A stretch of 64,000 nt of DNA, from positions 62,001 through 126,000 of the forward strand of contig NZ_RPFW01000006.1 of the NCBI RefSeq assembly GCF_007827045.1, given 5' to 3'. Below are positions 26,135 to 35,355 of the stretch, piece by piece. Origin of the DNA: Trebonia kvetii. Lineage in GTDB: Bacteria > Actinomycetota > Actinomycetes > Streptosporangiales > Streptosporangiaceae. The notes under the pieces were generated by a model that made no database searches, had not been told where the DNA came from, and was given only the letters and a program-made list of their open reading frames with translations. Numbering within the stretch: position 1 is the first letter of the stretch; each line of letters starts with the position of its first letter. Position numbers and translations under genes: made by a program.

Positions 26135-26768
26135 TCAGCTCACGTGGATCGTGACCGTGACGGTCTTGAGCACGGCAGGCAGCTTGGCGGTGTCGACCTC
26201 TAGGATCTCCCCGCTGTCGGGCTGACCCGTTGCCGGCAGCACCTTCTCGTGCACTGCCCAGCTCCCGTCGGCGTTAACAACGATCGTGTCGATGCCGAAG
26301 TCGTCGTCGTGGACAGGTACAGCTTCTGGCTGACGTCCGTGGTAGCCACCCCTTCAACCTTGTCGTGGCCGAAAAGCTTGCCGGTCGGGTCAAGCTGGCT
26401 CACCAGCGTGCCGACCTGGAGGTACGGCTGCTTCTGCGCCACCTGCACGCCGGCCTGGGTGAGCGTCGCGAGCGCCGCATTGGTGCCGTCCGCCCCGACA
26501 AGGCCTCGGGTGACTTGCCGTTGATCGTCAGGCCGCTGATGTCACTGGCGCCGTTGATGTCGACCTCGTAGACGGTCTTGTTCGCGAACGGCTCGAAGTT
26601 GCCGTCACGCTCGTCGACGAGGAACTTCGTGTCTGAAAGCGCGGTGATCTCGCTGTTGGCATCGCCCGTGGTCGCGCCTGCGCTCGTCGCAACAGCCGTG
26701 GCACCAGCCACGAGCCCAGACAAGGCGCGTTTACGGGATCTAAAGATTTCCAGGTACCTGACTGACAC
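26135..26768 (-). pseudogene. Secreted phytase/esterase-like protein, two frameshifts
   Basis: Three frames joined in order give one protein. A signal-like N-terminus comes first ('RALSGLVAGATAVATSAGA', GTG at 26768), then 'SEITALSDTKFLVDERDGNF' and 'KTVYEVDINGASDISGLTIN', then 'LVGADGTNAALATLTQAGV' to 'LFGHDKVEGVATTDVSQKLY', then 'DDDFGIDTIVVNADGSW' to a TGA at 26135. The order matches 'esterase-like activity of phytase' proteins, but the middle of the usual domain is missing. Both frame changes (about 26506 and 26310) look like single missing bases. It is decayed, or the indels are errors over an already shortened gene. Confidence 0.72.
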
Positions 26769-26861
26769 TGGTTCCGATCCCCGCTCGCGGCCCGGATGCC
26801 TCGTCCAGGCGCAGAAGGAGACCGACTCCCCGATCCGCCCCCGCAAAGGAATAGCGGAAGA

Positions 26862-27101
26862 CTACAACCGATGCGGATCACCATGATCTGTGCGTGGCGA
26901 ACAATCAGGTTCCCACCATGTGTGGCGGCGAACGCGATCGAACACGTTAAGGAGGGGCTGGCCATCCAGGTACCACCTAAGGTTGATTGTGTCTATATCA
27001 GTCCAGATGAAGTGCATGGACGGCTCCATAAAAGGAGTGTCCGCCAGCGTGGTCAGCGACGCCCGGAAGCGCCCTTCAGTCAGTGGTTCAGCGCCTGTCA
27101 C
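26862..27101 (-). CDS. Unassigned short frame, possible gene fragment
   Basis: A 79-residue frame whose centre ('FMEPSMHFIWTDIDTINLRW', then YLDGQPLL) has balanced amino-acid use, unlike typical shadow frames, but with no family I recognise. It overlaps the 3' end of the permease gene upstream by 4 bp (ATGA-type), which argues for real translation. It may be the remnant of a longer gene. Confidence 0.35.
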   Translation of the reverse strand: MTGAEPLTEGRFRASLTTLADTPFMEPSMHFIWTDIDTINLRWYLDGQPLLNVFDRVRRHTWWEPDCSPRTDHGDPHRL

Positions 27102-28150
27102 GGCGGGGCCTGTCGACCGCGCCAGGGTCCGGTCTTGCGCCAGATCGGCAGGGCGAGCAGCAAGACACCGACTCCCAGCCAGGCCAGCAGCTTGAGCACA
27201 TCGGTCCCGACTCCCAGCCCGGCGAAGTAGATAATGCTGCGGAAGGCGTCGAAGGCGCCAGCGTCGATCCAGAACCTATTTAGCACGTGCCAGAACGTCG
27301 GGAGCAGGACAGGCGAGACCGCGCCGCCGGCGCTGGGGAAGCCGAGCATGACGAAGATGGCCAGGAACGCGAGGATCGCGGGCTTGCCGAGGATGACCTG
27401 CAGGCCACGTGCGATCACCGCCACACTGAGCACGTACAGGGCGCCCGTCCCGAGCAGCGCCAAGATGGCTCCCGCCGACCCGTTGATGGCACCGAGCCCC
27501 AGGCCAGCCAGCAGGTACGCCAGGACAGGCATTGCAACCGCCGCAGCCAGGATCAGCTGCCAGCGGTACCGCTGCCGCAGCGCGGGCGCACCGGTAACTA
27601 CGATGGTGAGGAATCCGGCGACCGAGCATCTGATCAGGAAGAAGAACAACGATTGGCCGCTTCGGTCGCCGGCTGGCAGCGGGCGGACGTCGAGCACGGT
27701 CAGGCGGGCGCCCTGTTTCGCGGCCACAGCCCGGAACAGCGCTTCCACCGTGTTCGCCACCGCGACCCCCGACGCGCTGCTGACGATCACGGTCGCGGCT
27801 GGTTTCCCCGGTGTTGCCGGGACGTAGGCCCCGTACAGGTCCCGGTCTCGCACCTCGCGGACCGCCGCGGCGGCGGTCGGCACTGCGCTCACGTCGAAGG
27901 CCGGGCCGACGCCCCGGGCCAGGCCGGCCCGCAGCGGTGCGGTCCGCGCCGCCGGACCGGCGATGGCGACGTTCACCCCGTGCGGGGCCGGGGACTGGAA
28001 AGCGCTGGCGAAGCACAGCGTGTACCCCACGGCGAAGAACACCGGGAAGATCATGCTTATCAGGGCGCGGCGCACCAGGCTGTGCTGGTCTTGCTGCGCG
28101 GGCACGCCGGGTTCACGGCTGGGCGTCGGCGAGGTCGCCTTCGAAGTCAT
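27098..28150 (-). CDS. YhgE/DUF3533-like (ABC-2 type) membrane permease
   Basis: A 350-residue protein. A cytoplasmic Ser/Pro-rich N-terminus precedes a first membrane helix (28-50). An extracellular domain of about 110 residues follows, including 'VREVRDRDLYGAYVPATPGK'. Five further helices then run from about 165 to 340. This topology fits ABC-2/YhgE-Pip or DUF3533 proteins involved in export. A degenerate TetR-type regulator gene lies directly upstream in the same direction, as is usual for these transporters, so the transporter may now be unregulated. Confidence 0.78.
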   Translation of the reverse strand: MTSKATSPTPSREPGVPAQQDQHSLVRRALISMIFPVFFAVGYTLCFASAFQSPAPHGVNVAIAGPAARTAPLRAGLARGVGPAFDVSAVPTAAAAVREVRDRDLYGAYVPATPGKPAATVIVSSASGVAVANTVEALFRAVAAKQGARLTVLDVRPLPAGDRSGQSLFFFLIRCSVAGFLTIVVTGAPALRQRYRWQLILAAAVAMPVLAYLLAGLGLGAINGSAGAILALLGTGALYVLSVAVIARGLQVILGKPAILAFLAIFVMLGFPSAGGAVSPVLLPTFWHVLNRFWIDAGAFDAFRSIIYFAGLGVGTDVLKLLAWLGVGVLLLALPIWRKTGPWRGRQAPP

Positions 28151-28199
28151 CCCAGTCTCTTTCCGATCATTTCCCGCGCGGCCGACAGCCCGTGGTCGA

Positions 28200-28660
28200 A
28201 TTCTGGGTCTCTCTGAACAAGGTCACCCGGCGCCTCTGCCTTCGGCACGGCCAGCGGCCATCATCGGGTGATGGTGGCTGCACTTCCCGGGTTCCTGTAG
28301 CCGTAACCCCGCGTCTCGCTGAACGCCTGGGGTTGCCACCCGGCCGTGTGATCCGCTCATCGAGCCAAGTCCGGCGTCGCCGCTGGTGTCGGCCATGCGC
28401 CTGGCGCCTGGGCCCAGCGGCGACGGACAGCACCCGCTTCTGGAAGGCCCGTTCGTCGTCGTCCAGCAGCGCCTGGAAGATCCCGCCGGGTGCCGAAGCC
28501 GCGGAACAGGGTGCCCTGCCCACTCCCGCCCGTTCCGCCAGCCCGTCCATGGTCAGCCGGGCCGGGCTCATTTCGGCGAACGTCTTGCGGGCCGTGGTCA
28601 GGAGGTGAAGCCGGTTGCGTGCGGCATCGGCGCGCTCGGCATGCGGCGCTCCCCAGATGA
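28200..28660 (-). pseudogene. Degenerate TetR-family regulator
   Basis: The N-terminal helix-turn-helix region can be assembled from alternating frames: 'RNRLHLLTTARKTFAEMS', 'ARLTMDGLAERAGVG', then 'QGTLFRGFGTR' in the next frame, then 'GIFQALLDDDERAFQKRVLS' back in the first. At least two indels interrupt it and the ligand-binding part is not readable. Boundaries are approximate. It precedes the permease gene and was probably its repressor. Confidence 0.75.
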
Positions 28661-28750
28661 CTGGCTAATCTTCGGTCCGCTCTGCCGGCGGAATACGAAG
28701 CGGGGTATGGTCCGTTTAGCCAGGCAACCGACGAACTGGAAGGTGGAGAC

Positions 28751-29209
28751 ATGCCTCTCACTGGAGATTACGCGCCGAGCGCGTTCGACTTCGCCCGCGA
28801 TCAGGTGGACCTCTACGAGAGCTCCGGCGGCGCCGAGGGCGCGCAGAATCCTGGGGGCAAGCCGGTGATCGTGCTGACGTCGGTGGGCGCCAAGACCGGG
28901 AAGCTGCGCAAGACGCCGCTGATGCGCGTCGAGCACGACGGCGAGTACGCCGTGGTCGCATCGCTGGGCGGCGCGCCCAAGCACCCCGTCTGGTACTACA
29001 ACCTGACCGCGAACCCGCGCGTGGAACTTCAGGACGGCCCGGTCAAGAAGGACTACCAGGCCACCGAGGTCCACGGCGAGGAATACGCAGTCTGGTTCGA
29101 GCGCGCTGTCGCGGCCTGGCCGGACTACGCCGAATACCAGAAGAAGACCACTAGGACGATGCCGATTTTCGTTCTTACGCCCCTGGGCGCGCAGCAATCG
29201 GCGCCGTGA
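28751..29209 (+). CDS. F420/deazaflavin-dependent nitroreductase (Ddn) family
   Basis: A 152-residue split-beta-barrel protein of the Ddn/F420H2-dependent reductase family. Diagnostic segments are '[20 protein letters not shown]' (phosphate/F420 contact), '[20 protein letters not shown]', '[13 protein letters not shown]' and the closing '[10 protein letters not shown]'. Members reduce nitroimidazoles, quinones or other acceptors with F420H2, which indicates an F420-producing organism. GGAAGGTGGAGAC precedes the ATG. No operon partner is visible. Confidence 0.92.
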   Translation: MPLTGDYAPSAFDFARDQVDLYESSGGAEGAQNPGGKPVIVLTSVGAKTGKLRKTPLMRVEHDGEYAVVASLGGAPKHPVWYYNLTANPRVELQDGPVKKDYQATEVHGEEYAVWFERAVAAWPDYAEYQKKTTRTMPIFVLTPLGAQQSAP

Positions 29210-29453
29210 GCCCGCGGAGGCGTCGCACCGCCGGTGAGCCGCGCGGCGGCCCGGCCTCCCGGGTATCGGCTGACGATCAGGCGCAGCTCGCGGAGCTGGC
29301 TGCCGGGCAGCAGCCGGGCCAGCGCGGCCAGCACCGCGCCGTAGCTGCCAGGGCCTACCGCGGGTCGCTTGCCGGGCAGCAACCGATTGAAGTGCCTGGC
29401 CTCGGGTACTGATACGTACACGGGTCGTGGTGTGGCAGTGGCGGGAGGGCTGG

Positions 29454-29888
29454 ATGCGTATCAGCGATGTACTTCGCATCAAGGGCGCGGAGGTCGTCAC
29501 GGTCACCCCGGACACGACGGTGCGGCGTCTTCTGACGGTCTTGGCCGAGCACCGGATCGGTGCGGTCGTCGTGTCTCAGGACGGCACCTCAGTCGACGGG
29601 ATCGTCAGCGAGCGTGACATCGTCCGGGCTTTGGCCCTGCGAGACACAGCCGTGATGTCTGAGCAGGTCACGGCTATCTACACCGCCGAAGTACACACGG
29701 TCACCCCGCAAACCGAGTTGGAGGAAGTCGAGCGCATGATGACCGAGCGCCGGGTACGCCACGCGCCGGTCACGGTGGACGGTGGCTTGCGCGGCATCGT
29801 GAGCATTGGCGATGTGGTGAAGAGCCGCATCGGCGAGCTGGAAACTGAGCGGGCCGCGTTGACGGACTACATCACAGGTACCCGCTAG
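29454..29888 (+). CDS. Tandem CBS-domain protein
   Basis: A 144-residue protein made of two CBS motifs: residues about 5-60 ('AEVVTVTPDTTVRRLLTVL', 'IGAVVVSQDGTSVDGIVSER') and about 75-130 ('EVHTVTPQTELEEVERMM', 'RHAPVTVDGGLRGIVSIGD'). Stand-alone pairs bind adenine nucleotides and often act as energy or stress sensors (Hrp1-like). The ATG at 29454 follows GGGAGG by 6 nt; an upstream in-frame ATG at 29427 lacks such a site. Confidence 0.92.
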   Translation: MRISDVLRIKGAEVVTVTPDTTVRRLLTVLAEHRIGAVVVSQDGTSVDGIVSERDIVRALALRDTAVMSEQVTAIYTAEVHTVTPQTELEEVERMMTERRVRHAPVTVDGGLRGIVSIGDVVKSRIGELETERAALTDYITGTR

Positions 29889-30743
29889 CGCGAGCCACGC
29901 CGCGGTCCGGCCTTGTCAGCGTCGCAGCGACGCGGAGCCGCGTCCGCGTCCCTGCGTGAGCCTGTCGGTGCACGTAAGGAAAATCAGCCATCAGGCGATC
30001 CGTCCTCTCCAGTGCGATGGTCGGCACATGGCAGGACCGACCCGCCGGATCGCCTGCCGGCTCGACCGCACAGCCATGCCAACATCTTCTTCTGAGATTT
30101 CCGGTCTAGTTGTAATCGTCACCGTTGGTTACGTTGATGTGCTACCGTGTCGACGGTCGAGCTGTCACTCCCGCATCGCAGGAGTCACATTCAGCTGCGA
30201 CTGCTGCTCAGGACCCCGGCAGCGGACCTTGTGGACCGCCAAGTCGGAGGAGCTGTGCGCCATACCCGCAGGGATGTCTCCCGGACCGTCGTGCGCGGGC
30301 TGCCACCCAGGTCTACAGGTCTCCGTCAGTGGAGGCGCGGCCCTCCCGGGCCCGAAGTGAGTGATCTGGTGGCGTCGCGCTTACCGCGAGGATGCTCTGG
30401 ACAGGGGGAGCGTCGTCTCGGGGGCGATTTTGCCGGATGAGCGACATCCTCGGCGACAAGGCCGAGGGAGTGTCAATAAGGTTTTTGCGCGCTCAGGCAT
30501 GCAAAGTCCCCGGCAGTACCATCCACGTCGCCTGGCAGGCGACGAGGACCGCAAAGGTCCGGCGATGGTGTTGTGCGGGTTGAGGCGACGGCGGCGAGCA
30601 GGCTGAGGGGCCGAGCTGGTCGCCGTCGCCGTTCCGCGTCAGGACATCGCGCAAGCAGCCGCAGTCCCGACGCGCGGGAGCTTGCCGACCGTGCCCCTAA
30701 GGTGCCGAGTAGAGCCGGGCATGGGTGTATGAGGAGATACCGC
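29889..30743. other. 855-bp stretch with no recognisable gene
   Basis: Both strands were read in all frames. The open frames are Arg/Pro/Ser-rich and unlike proteins. There is no tRNA T-loop pattern and no strong terminator. It lies between the CBS gene and the frameshifted AraC gene and may be eroded DNA. Confidence 0.55.
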
Positions 30744-31692
30744 ATGATCAAGCCTCGCTCGGACGGCAGTAACCTGCCGGTTACGCATACTGAGTTGGTC
30801 ACCCAGGATATGGATCAGCTCTCTGAGCTGAGCCGACAGGTCTATGTCGAACACACGGCGCGGTTCCGCTGCGCTGACCCGCACCTGGTCGACGGCCGCG
30901 TGAACTGGGCTGTGCCAGGCTGAGATGGAGCCTGCCGACATGCCGAACGCGGCGGTCCTCAAGCAAGGTGTTGGCGAGATCAGCAATGCTGACGAAGACC
31001 TGCGCTATGGACCTGGCTGCGCCTTCTTGCTGCCGGCTGACCGGCCGTCAGCAACCCTGATCGGCGCCGTCACGATGGCGACTCTGCAGGTGCCATTGAC
31101 GGTGGTGGGCGCCCTGGCCGAGGAGTGGACGGGAATGCCCGCGGCGGACCTGCGGTTCGCCGCTATGGCCCCGGTCTCGGCGGCCAGGCAGGGAACATTT
31201 GGCAGGACTGTGGACTTCATCTGCGATCAGCTGGTCACGTCCGCGATCACTGAAATCGAGCCACTGCTTGCGCAGGAACTGACCAGGCTAGCGGCCGCGG
31301 CGATACTGGAAACCTTCCCCAACACCACCATGACGGCCGGCTACCTGGCCGGCCCCGGCTGGGTGGCGTGGGCCACGGTGGACCGTGCGACAGAGTACAT
31401 CGACGCCCGCGCCGGCCGACCGATAACGGTAGAGGAAGTCGCTGCGTGGGCGGACGTGACCGTCTTTGCTCTGCGGTACTCGTTCCAGCAGCGCTTCGGG
31501 ACCACGCCGGAGGGGTACTTGCGTCGGATCCGGCTTGAGCGCGCCCATCAAGATCTTTCGAACGCCGACCCGACCAGCGGCATTACCGCGGCCGGCGTGG
31601 CCCGCCGGTGGGGCTGGGCCAGCCTGAGCCAGTTCAACCTCGCCTACCTGCGGCGGTTCGGCAAGCTACCCGGCCGCGCCTCCCAGAACTGA
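30744..31692 (+). pseudogene. AraC-family regulator split by a frameshift
   Basis: The first frame (30744-30923, MIKPRSDGSNLPVTHTELV...) gives the start of an AraC ligand-binding domain. The second (from about 30919) continues 'DLRYGPGCAFLLPADRPSAT' and ends in a complete AraC DNA-binding domain: 'RPITVEEVAAWADVTVFALR', 'FQQRFGTTPEGYLRRIRLER', 'GVARRWGWASLSQFNLAYLR'. The frames meet near 30915-30923, needing a single-base indel. The C-terminal part also has its own ATG (30925), so a shortened DNA-binding protein could still be made. The target genes are unknown. Confidence 0.78.
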
Positions 31693-32048
31693 AATTATCC
31701 GGCCACCGCCCTCCCGGGCCCATGTCCTAAGCTATGCGGCACATTCGTAGGCGGAGCGGAGAACAGCAGCGCTGGACGCGTTTCTACGGCGGGTTTTCGG
31801 GGTGCCCTCGTCTTCTCAGCTCGCGGGTCGCCGCGCGATCCTGATCTGGAGTATCAACAGACCGGCGGAGGGACCGGAACCTCACCCGGGCAACATGATG
31901 CAACGTCCGGTGGCCGGGTTTGGCTTGAGCGGGAAGCCCGGCACCTTCCCACGACCCCGGAAGCTGAGGATGAACGGGCCCTGGCGGCAGCCCGCAGGTG
32001 ACGCCGCCTCGGGAAGGGTCCAGCGGAGGCATCGCGAAGGAGGCAGGC
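31693..32048. other. Spacer without a recognisable gene
   Basis: About 355 bp between the AraC-like locus and the hypothetical gene at 32049. Nothing coding-like is seen. AAGGAGG at about 32037-32043 is the ribosome-binding site of the next gene. Confidence 0.5.
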
Positions 32049-32349
32049 ATGGCGACCCGTGATCGGCCCGGGGACGGCTGGACGGTGGTTCTGCGGCGCC
32101 AGCCGGCCCGCATGGTTGAGGGCCAGCCGGAAGGTGGCTACTCGGACCTGTATGAGATCGTCTGCTGCGACTGCGGCGATCATCCCTATCTGGACTACCG
32201 CGAGGTCTCGCCCGAGCTTCAGCGGGTCCGCGGACCATACCCGGGTAGCGGACGGCATTACCGCGCATGTGGAGCATGTCAAGACGTACCACCCACCGGA
32301 ACGTGCCGCGAGCAGGCGACGAGGACGCATGCTGGCTGACCGGCGATGA
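32049..32349 (+). pseudogene. Conserved hypothetical protein with a frameshift near its end
   Basis: The ATG follows a strong AAGGAGG site. The first 65 codons (MATRDRPGDGWTVVLRRQPA, 'YEIVCCDCGDHPYLDYREV', 'SPELQRVRGPYP') read well and include a CCDCGD cysteine cluster that could bind metal. After GPYP the natural continuation 'VADGITAHVEHVKTYHPPER' is in another frame, so a 1-base insertion (or 2-base loss) lies near 32243. I recall similar small proteins in actinomycetes but know of no function. Confidence 0.55.
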
Positions 32350-32470
32350 GTGCCGAGTTCTTCGCACTCGCGTTCATCTCGGCGCTGAACCCGAAGCTGC
32401 TGGCCCTGGATCTGCTGCTGATCGAGAACCAGCGGCCGCGGGCGATGTTCTTGTGCGTGCTTCGCGCTGG
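32346..32470 (+). pseudogene. N-terminal stump of a LysE/GAP-like membrane protein
   Basis: The first 40 codons (MSAEFFALAFISALNPKLLA, then LDLLLIENQRPRAMF) are the typical first helix of LysE/Sap-GAP-type transporters. After about 32465 the frame turns into non-protein sequence. The stump runs tail-to-tail into a truncated TetR gene, suggesting one deletion removed the C-terminal parts of both. Confidence 0.55.
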
Positions 32471-32507
32471 ACCCCATTCTCATTTCCCGGGAGCGGGCGC
32501 GCGGCCA

Positions 32508-32708
32508 TCAGCAACTTATTCGGCGCATCCGGTACAAGATCATTGGGTCCCGGCCCAGGACGCGTGCGAGCCTGCGCATGGACGGGCCGTCCGCCCCGTC
32601 CCGGTCGATCAGCTCCAGCGCGGTGGCCAGCACGACATCGCGGGTGATTCTGCCATCCGGATTCGCGCTAGCGTCGCCATCAGGGCGGCCGGCTGACGGT
32701 GACGTCAT
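32508..32708 (-). pseudogene. Truncated TetR-family regulator (DNA-binding domain only)
   Basis: The 66-residue frame has the complete TetR helix-turn-helix ('ITRDVVLATALELIDRDGAD', 'PSMRRLARVLGRDPMILYRM') and then ends where the ligand-binding domain should begin. An AGAAGGTGG site precedes its ATG. Two copies of a candidate operator lie in the divergent spacer toward the aldehyde dehydrogenase. Without its dimerisation domain the protein is unlikely to repress normally. Confidence 0.8.
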
Positions 32709-32755
32709 CGCGGTACCACCTTCTCCCTGCGGGCCGGGGCCGGTAGCTCGGCATT

Positions 32756-32772
32756 GTAGCTCTACGGCGTAG
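32756..32772. promoter_or_regulatory. Candidate TetR operator, copy 1
   Basis: GTAGCTCTACGGCGTAG matches copy 2 at 32973 in 15 of 17 positions and has the same CTACG-N-CGTAG inverted symmetry. It lies 48 bp upstream of the truncated tetR start. Confidence 0.6.
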
Positions 32773-32946
32773 TTCGGGTGGCGTCACGCTGCCGCCTTGA
32801 TCCCTGGCGCGCACGGGAATCAGGGAGCAGCTGCCCGCTGCTGCCAGGCGCCGGGCCGCCAGCGGATCTGCCGTTTCCCGGGCCAGGCCGGCGGGGCTCC
32901 TGCGCAGCCCGCCTGCCGGAAATGCAGCTCCGCCAACTTGGCATCG

Positions 32947-32960
32947 CGCCGTTAACGGCG
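32947..32960. promoter_or_regulatory. Perfect 14-bp palindrome upstream of aldehyde dehydrogenase
   Basis: CGCCGTTAACGGCG is fully self-complementary and is closely followed by TGTTAACA (32963-32970). Both lie in the presumed promoter region of the aldehyde dehydrogenase gene and could be further repressor or activator sites. Confidence 0.5.
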
Positions 32961-32972
32961 TATGTTAACAAC

Positions 32973-32991
32973 GTAGGTCTACGACGTAGAC
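32973..32991. promoter_or_regulatory. Candidate TetR operator, copy 2
   Basis: GTAGGTCTACGACGTAGAC repeats copy 1 and contains a perfect GTCTAC-GAC-GTAGAC palindrome at 32977-32991. The site is about 80 bp before the aldehyde dehydrogenase start, where a bound repressor would block transcription. Confidence 0.65.
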
Positions 32992-33070
32992 ACATCTGCA
33001 ACGTAACCACACCTGCGAGGTGCCGGCTGGCCGCACCCCCTTGCCCGCCGCGCAACCGAGGGAGAAGAAC

Positions 33071-34558
33071 ATGACCGTGACCCTGGACCGGAATGTCGAG
33101 AACTTCATCGGCATCCCCCGGCAGCTTTTCATCAACGGGCAGTGGACCGACGCCGCATCCGGCAAGACGTTCGAGACCCCCAACCCGGCGACCGGTGAGA
33201 CCCTCGCCCGGATCGCCGAAGGTGACGCCGAAGACATCGACCGCGCGGTGCGGGCGGCGCGCGCCGCCTTCGACGGCCCCTGGAGCAGGATGACCCCGTC
33301 GGAGCGCGGGCGGATCATCTGGCGGATCGGCGACCTGATCCTCGAGCACGCCGACGAGCTTGCCCAGCTCGAGTCGCTGGACAACGGCAAGCCGTACGGG
33401 GTGGCGCAGGCGGCGGACGTGCCGCTGGCGGCGGACCTGTTCCACTACATGGCCGGCTGGGCCACCAAGATCGAGGGCAGCACGATCAGCATCTCGGTGC
33501 CCTACATGCCCGGCGTGAACTTTCACTCCTACACGCTGCGCGAGCCGCTCGGCGTGGTCGGGCAGATCATCCCGTGGAACTTCCCGCTGCTGATGGCCGC
33601 GTGGAAGCTCGGCCCGGCGCTGGCCACCGGGAACTGCGTGGTCCTCAAGCCGGCCGAGCAGACCCCGCTGACCGCGTTGCGGCTGGCGGAACTGATCGCC
33701 GCGGCGGGCATGCCCGACGGCGTGGTGAACGTGGTGCCCGGCTTCGGCGAGACCGCCGGGGCCGCGCTGGCCGCGCACAACGATGTCGACAAGGTGGCGT
33801 TCACCGGCTCGACCGAGGTGGGCAAGCTGATCGTCGCCGCCTCAGGGGCCAGCAACTTGAAGAAGCTGACCCTGGAACTGGGCGGGAAGAGCCCCAATAT
33901 CGTCTTCGACGACGCCGACGACAGTGCCATCGAGGGCGCGGCCAACGCGATCTTCTTCAACCACGGGCAGTGCTGCGTCGCCGGGTCCCGCCTGTTCGTC
34001 CAGCAGGGCCGCTACGACGAGGTCGTCGACGGCGTCGCGGAAATCGCCAAGTCCATCAAGATGGGACCGGGGATGGAGCCGGGGACGCAGATGGGCCCGC
34101 TGGTCTCCGAGGAGCAGTTCCGCCGGGTGACCGGCTACCTGGAGTCCGGGAAGTCCGACGGCGCAACCGCGCTGGCAGGCGGCGGCCGGCACGGCGACCG
34201 CGGCTACTTCGTCGAGCCCACCGTGCTGACCGGCACCCGCCCGGACATGAAGGTCGTCCGCGAGGAAATCTTCGGCCCCGTCCTGGTCGCCTCACCGTTC
34301 ACCGACCTGGACGAGATCGCCGGCATCGCCAACGACAGCCAGTACGGACTCGGCGCGGGCATCTGGACCCGCGACATCTCCAAGGCGCACGCCCTGGCGA
34401 AGAAGCTCCGGGCCGGCACCGTCTGGATCAACTGCTACAACGTCTTCGACGCGGCACTGCCATTCGGCGGATACAAGCAGTCCGGCTGGGGCCGCGAGAT
34501 GGGCCACCAGGCCCTCGAGGCCTACACCGAAGTCAAGGCCGTCACCACCCAGCTGTAA
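33071..34558 (+). CDS. NAD(P)-dependent aldehyde dehydrogenase
   Basis: A 495-residue enzyme oxidising an aldehyde to the acid. All family landmarks are present: 'GQIIPWNFPLLMAAWKLGPA' (cofactor pocket), 'FTGSTEVGKLI', general base E269 in 'TLELGGKSPNIVF', nucleophile C302 in 'NHGQCCVAGSR', and 'EEIFGPVLVASPF' near the C-terminus. Numbering coincides with classical class 1/2 aldehyde dehydrogenases. GAGGGAGAA before the ATG at 33071 supports the start. Operator-like palindromes upstream and the neighbouring TetR stump suggest it was inducible by its substrate. Confidence 0.95.
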   Translation: MTVTLDRNVENFIGIPRQLFINGQWTDAASGKTFETPNPATGETLARIAEGDAEDIDRAVRAARAAFDGPWSRMTPSERGRIIWRIGDLILEHADELAQLESLDNGKPYGVAQAADVPLAADLFHYMAGWATKIEGSTISISVPYMPGVNFHSYTLREPLGVVGQIIPWNFPLLMAAWKLGPALATGNCVVLKPAEQTPLTALRLAELIAAAGMPDGVVNVVPGFGETAGAALAAHNDVDKVAFTGSTEVGKLIVAASGASNLKKLTLELGGKSPNIVFDDADDSAIEGAANAIFFNHGQCCVAGSRLFVQQGRYDEVVDGVAEIAKSIKMGPGMEPGTQMGPLVSEEQFRRVTGYLESGKSDGATALAGGGRHGDRGYFVEPTVLTGTRPDMKVVREEIFGPVLVASPFTDLDEIAGIANDSQYGLGAGIWTRDISKAHALAKKLRAGTVWINCYNVFDAALPFGGYKQSGWGREMGHQALEAYTEVKAVTTQL

Positions 34559-34561
34559 ACC

Positions 34562-34785
34562 AGCAGCCGCAGCCCGGGCGCCGCACCGGCAGGTCCAGCG
34601 CCCGGGCTACCAGCTCGGGAACAGCCGCGGCATGCACGCGCCGACGGCGGCTCGATCCGCTCCGCTCGGCAGCGCGCGAGCAGATCGTCCCGCACCCGGT
34701 CGGCATCCGCCGGCTGGCACGGCGGCAGCAAGCACCAAGCCTGGGCACGGAGAGTCGTGCGCGCGTCATAGCGCGGCCCAGGCAC
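34562..34785 (-). pseudogene. Possible Tn3-type transposase (DUF4158) remnant
   Basis: A short frame contains 'ADADRVRDDLLARCRAERIE', which resembles the N-terminal DUF4158 region of Tn3-family transposases. The following sequence is readable only after a frame change. No other part of a transposase is nearby, so this would be a small relic. The resemblance is from memory and weak. Confidence 0.3.
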
Positions 34786-34824
34786 GAGGCAGCCGGTCAG
34801 GCTGCCCTAGGGAAGAAGGAAAGA

Positions 34825-35355
34825 ATGAACACTCGCATCAAATTTGCCATCGCAGGCGCTGGCACTCTCACGGCACTGGGGCTCGGGATCGCCCCGGCAA
34901 TGGCATCCAGCGGGCCCGGCACGGTCACGGCGGTGACTCACACTCAGAACCACCCGGACACGACCAGCGTGGCAAATTCCTGCGCCCCGATCTCGGCCAA
35001 CGGCCCGGTCTGGGCGTACGACAACCTGTCGCTACGGTTCACTGCGGTGCCCGACGGCCCCCACACCTACTCGGTGACCATCACCGCGCACGGCAGCTTC
35101 TCCCAGGTGGCCAGTCCGACCACGGGGGAATGCGAGACCGGCGCCGGCTCAGTGGACGGCTCGCTGAACTACCAGGTGTCGTCCAGCACGCCGCCTGACC
35201 CGGCCAACCTGCCCGCGCAGCAGGCCAGCGGGGACACCAGCCAGGGGACCATGCTCAACCAGCTGTTCGACGGCCACGCCACGATCACCGGGGGCGGCCA
35301 CTACAACTACACCTACAACCCGGTGGACGGCGCCAGGTACACCCAGTCCGGCTGA
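34825..35355 (+). CDS. Secreted protein of unknown function
   Basis: A 176-residue exported protein. The signal peptide starts MNTRIKFAIAGAGTLTALGL with likely cleavage after AMA. The mature part is Ser/Thr/Asn/Gly-rich and predicted mostly beta, with C54 and C104-region cysteines that could pair, 'PVWAYDNLSLRFTAVPDGPH' and a Tyr/Asn-rich end 'GGHYNYTYNPVDGARYTQSG'. GGAAGAAGGA precedes the ATG. No domain is recognised. Confidence 0.75.
   Translation: MNTRIKFAIAGAGTLTALGLGIAPAMASSGPGTVTAVTHTQNHPDTTSVANSCAPISANGPVWAYDNLSLRFTAVPDGPHTYSVTITAHGSFSQVASPTTGECETGAGSVDGSLNYQVSSSTPPDPANLPAQQASGDTSQGTMLNQLFDGHATITGGGHYNYTYNPVDGARYTQSG

Noticed and set aside
26862-27101. Assignment of the 79-codon frame to a known enzyme family
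   Set aside because: No motif could be matched; it is kept only as a low-confidence fragment.
29125-29421. 98-codon minus-strand frame overlapping the Ddn gene end
   Set aside because: It is antisense to a well-supported gene for a third of its length and its C-terminal part is the reverse of conserved Ddn sequence.
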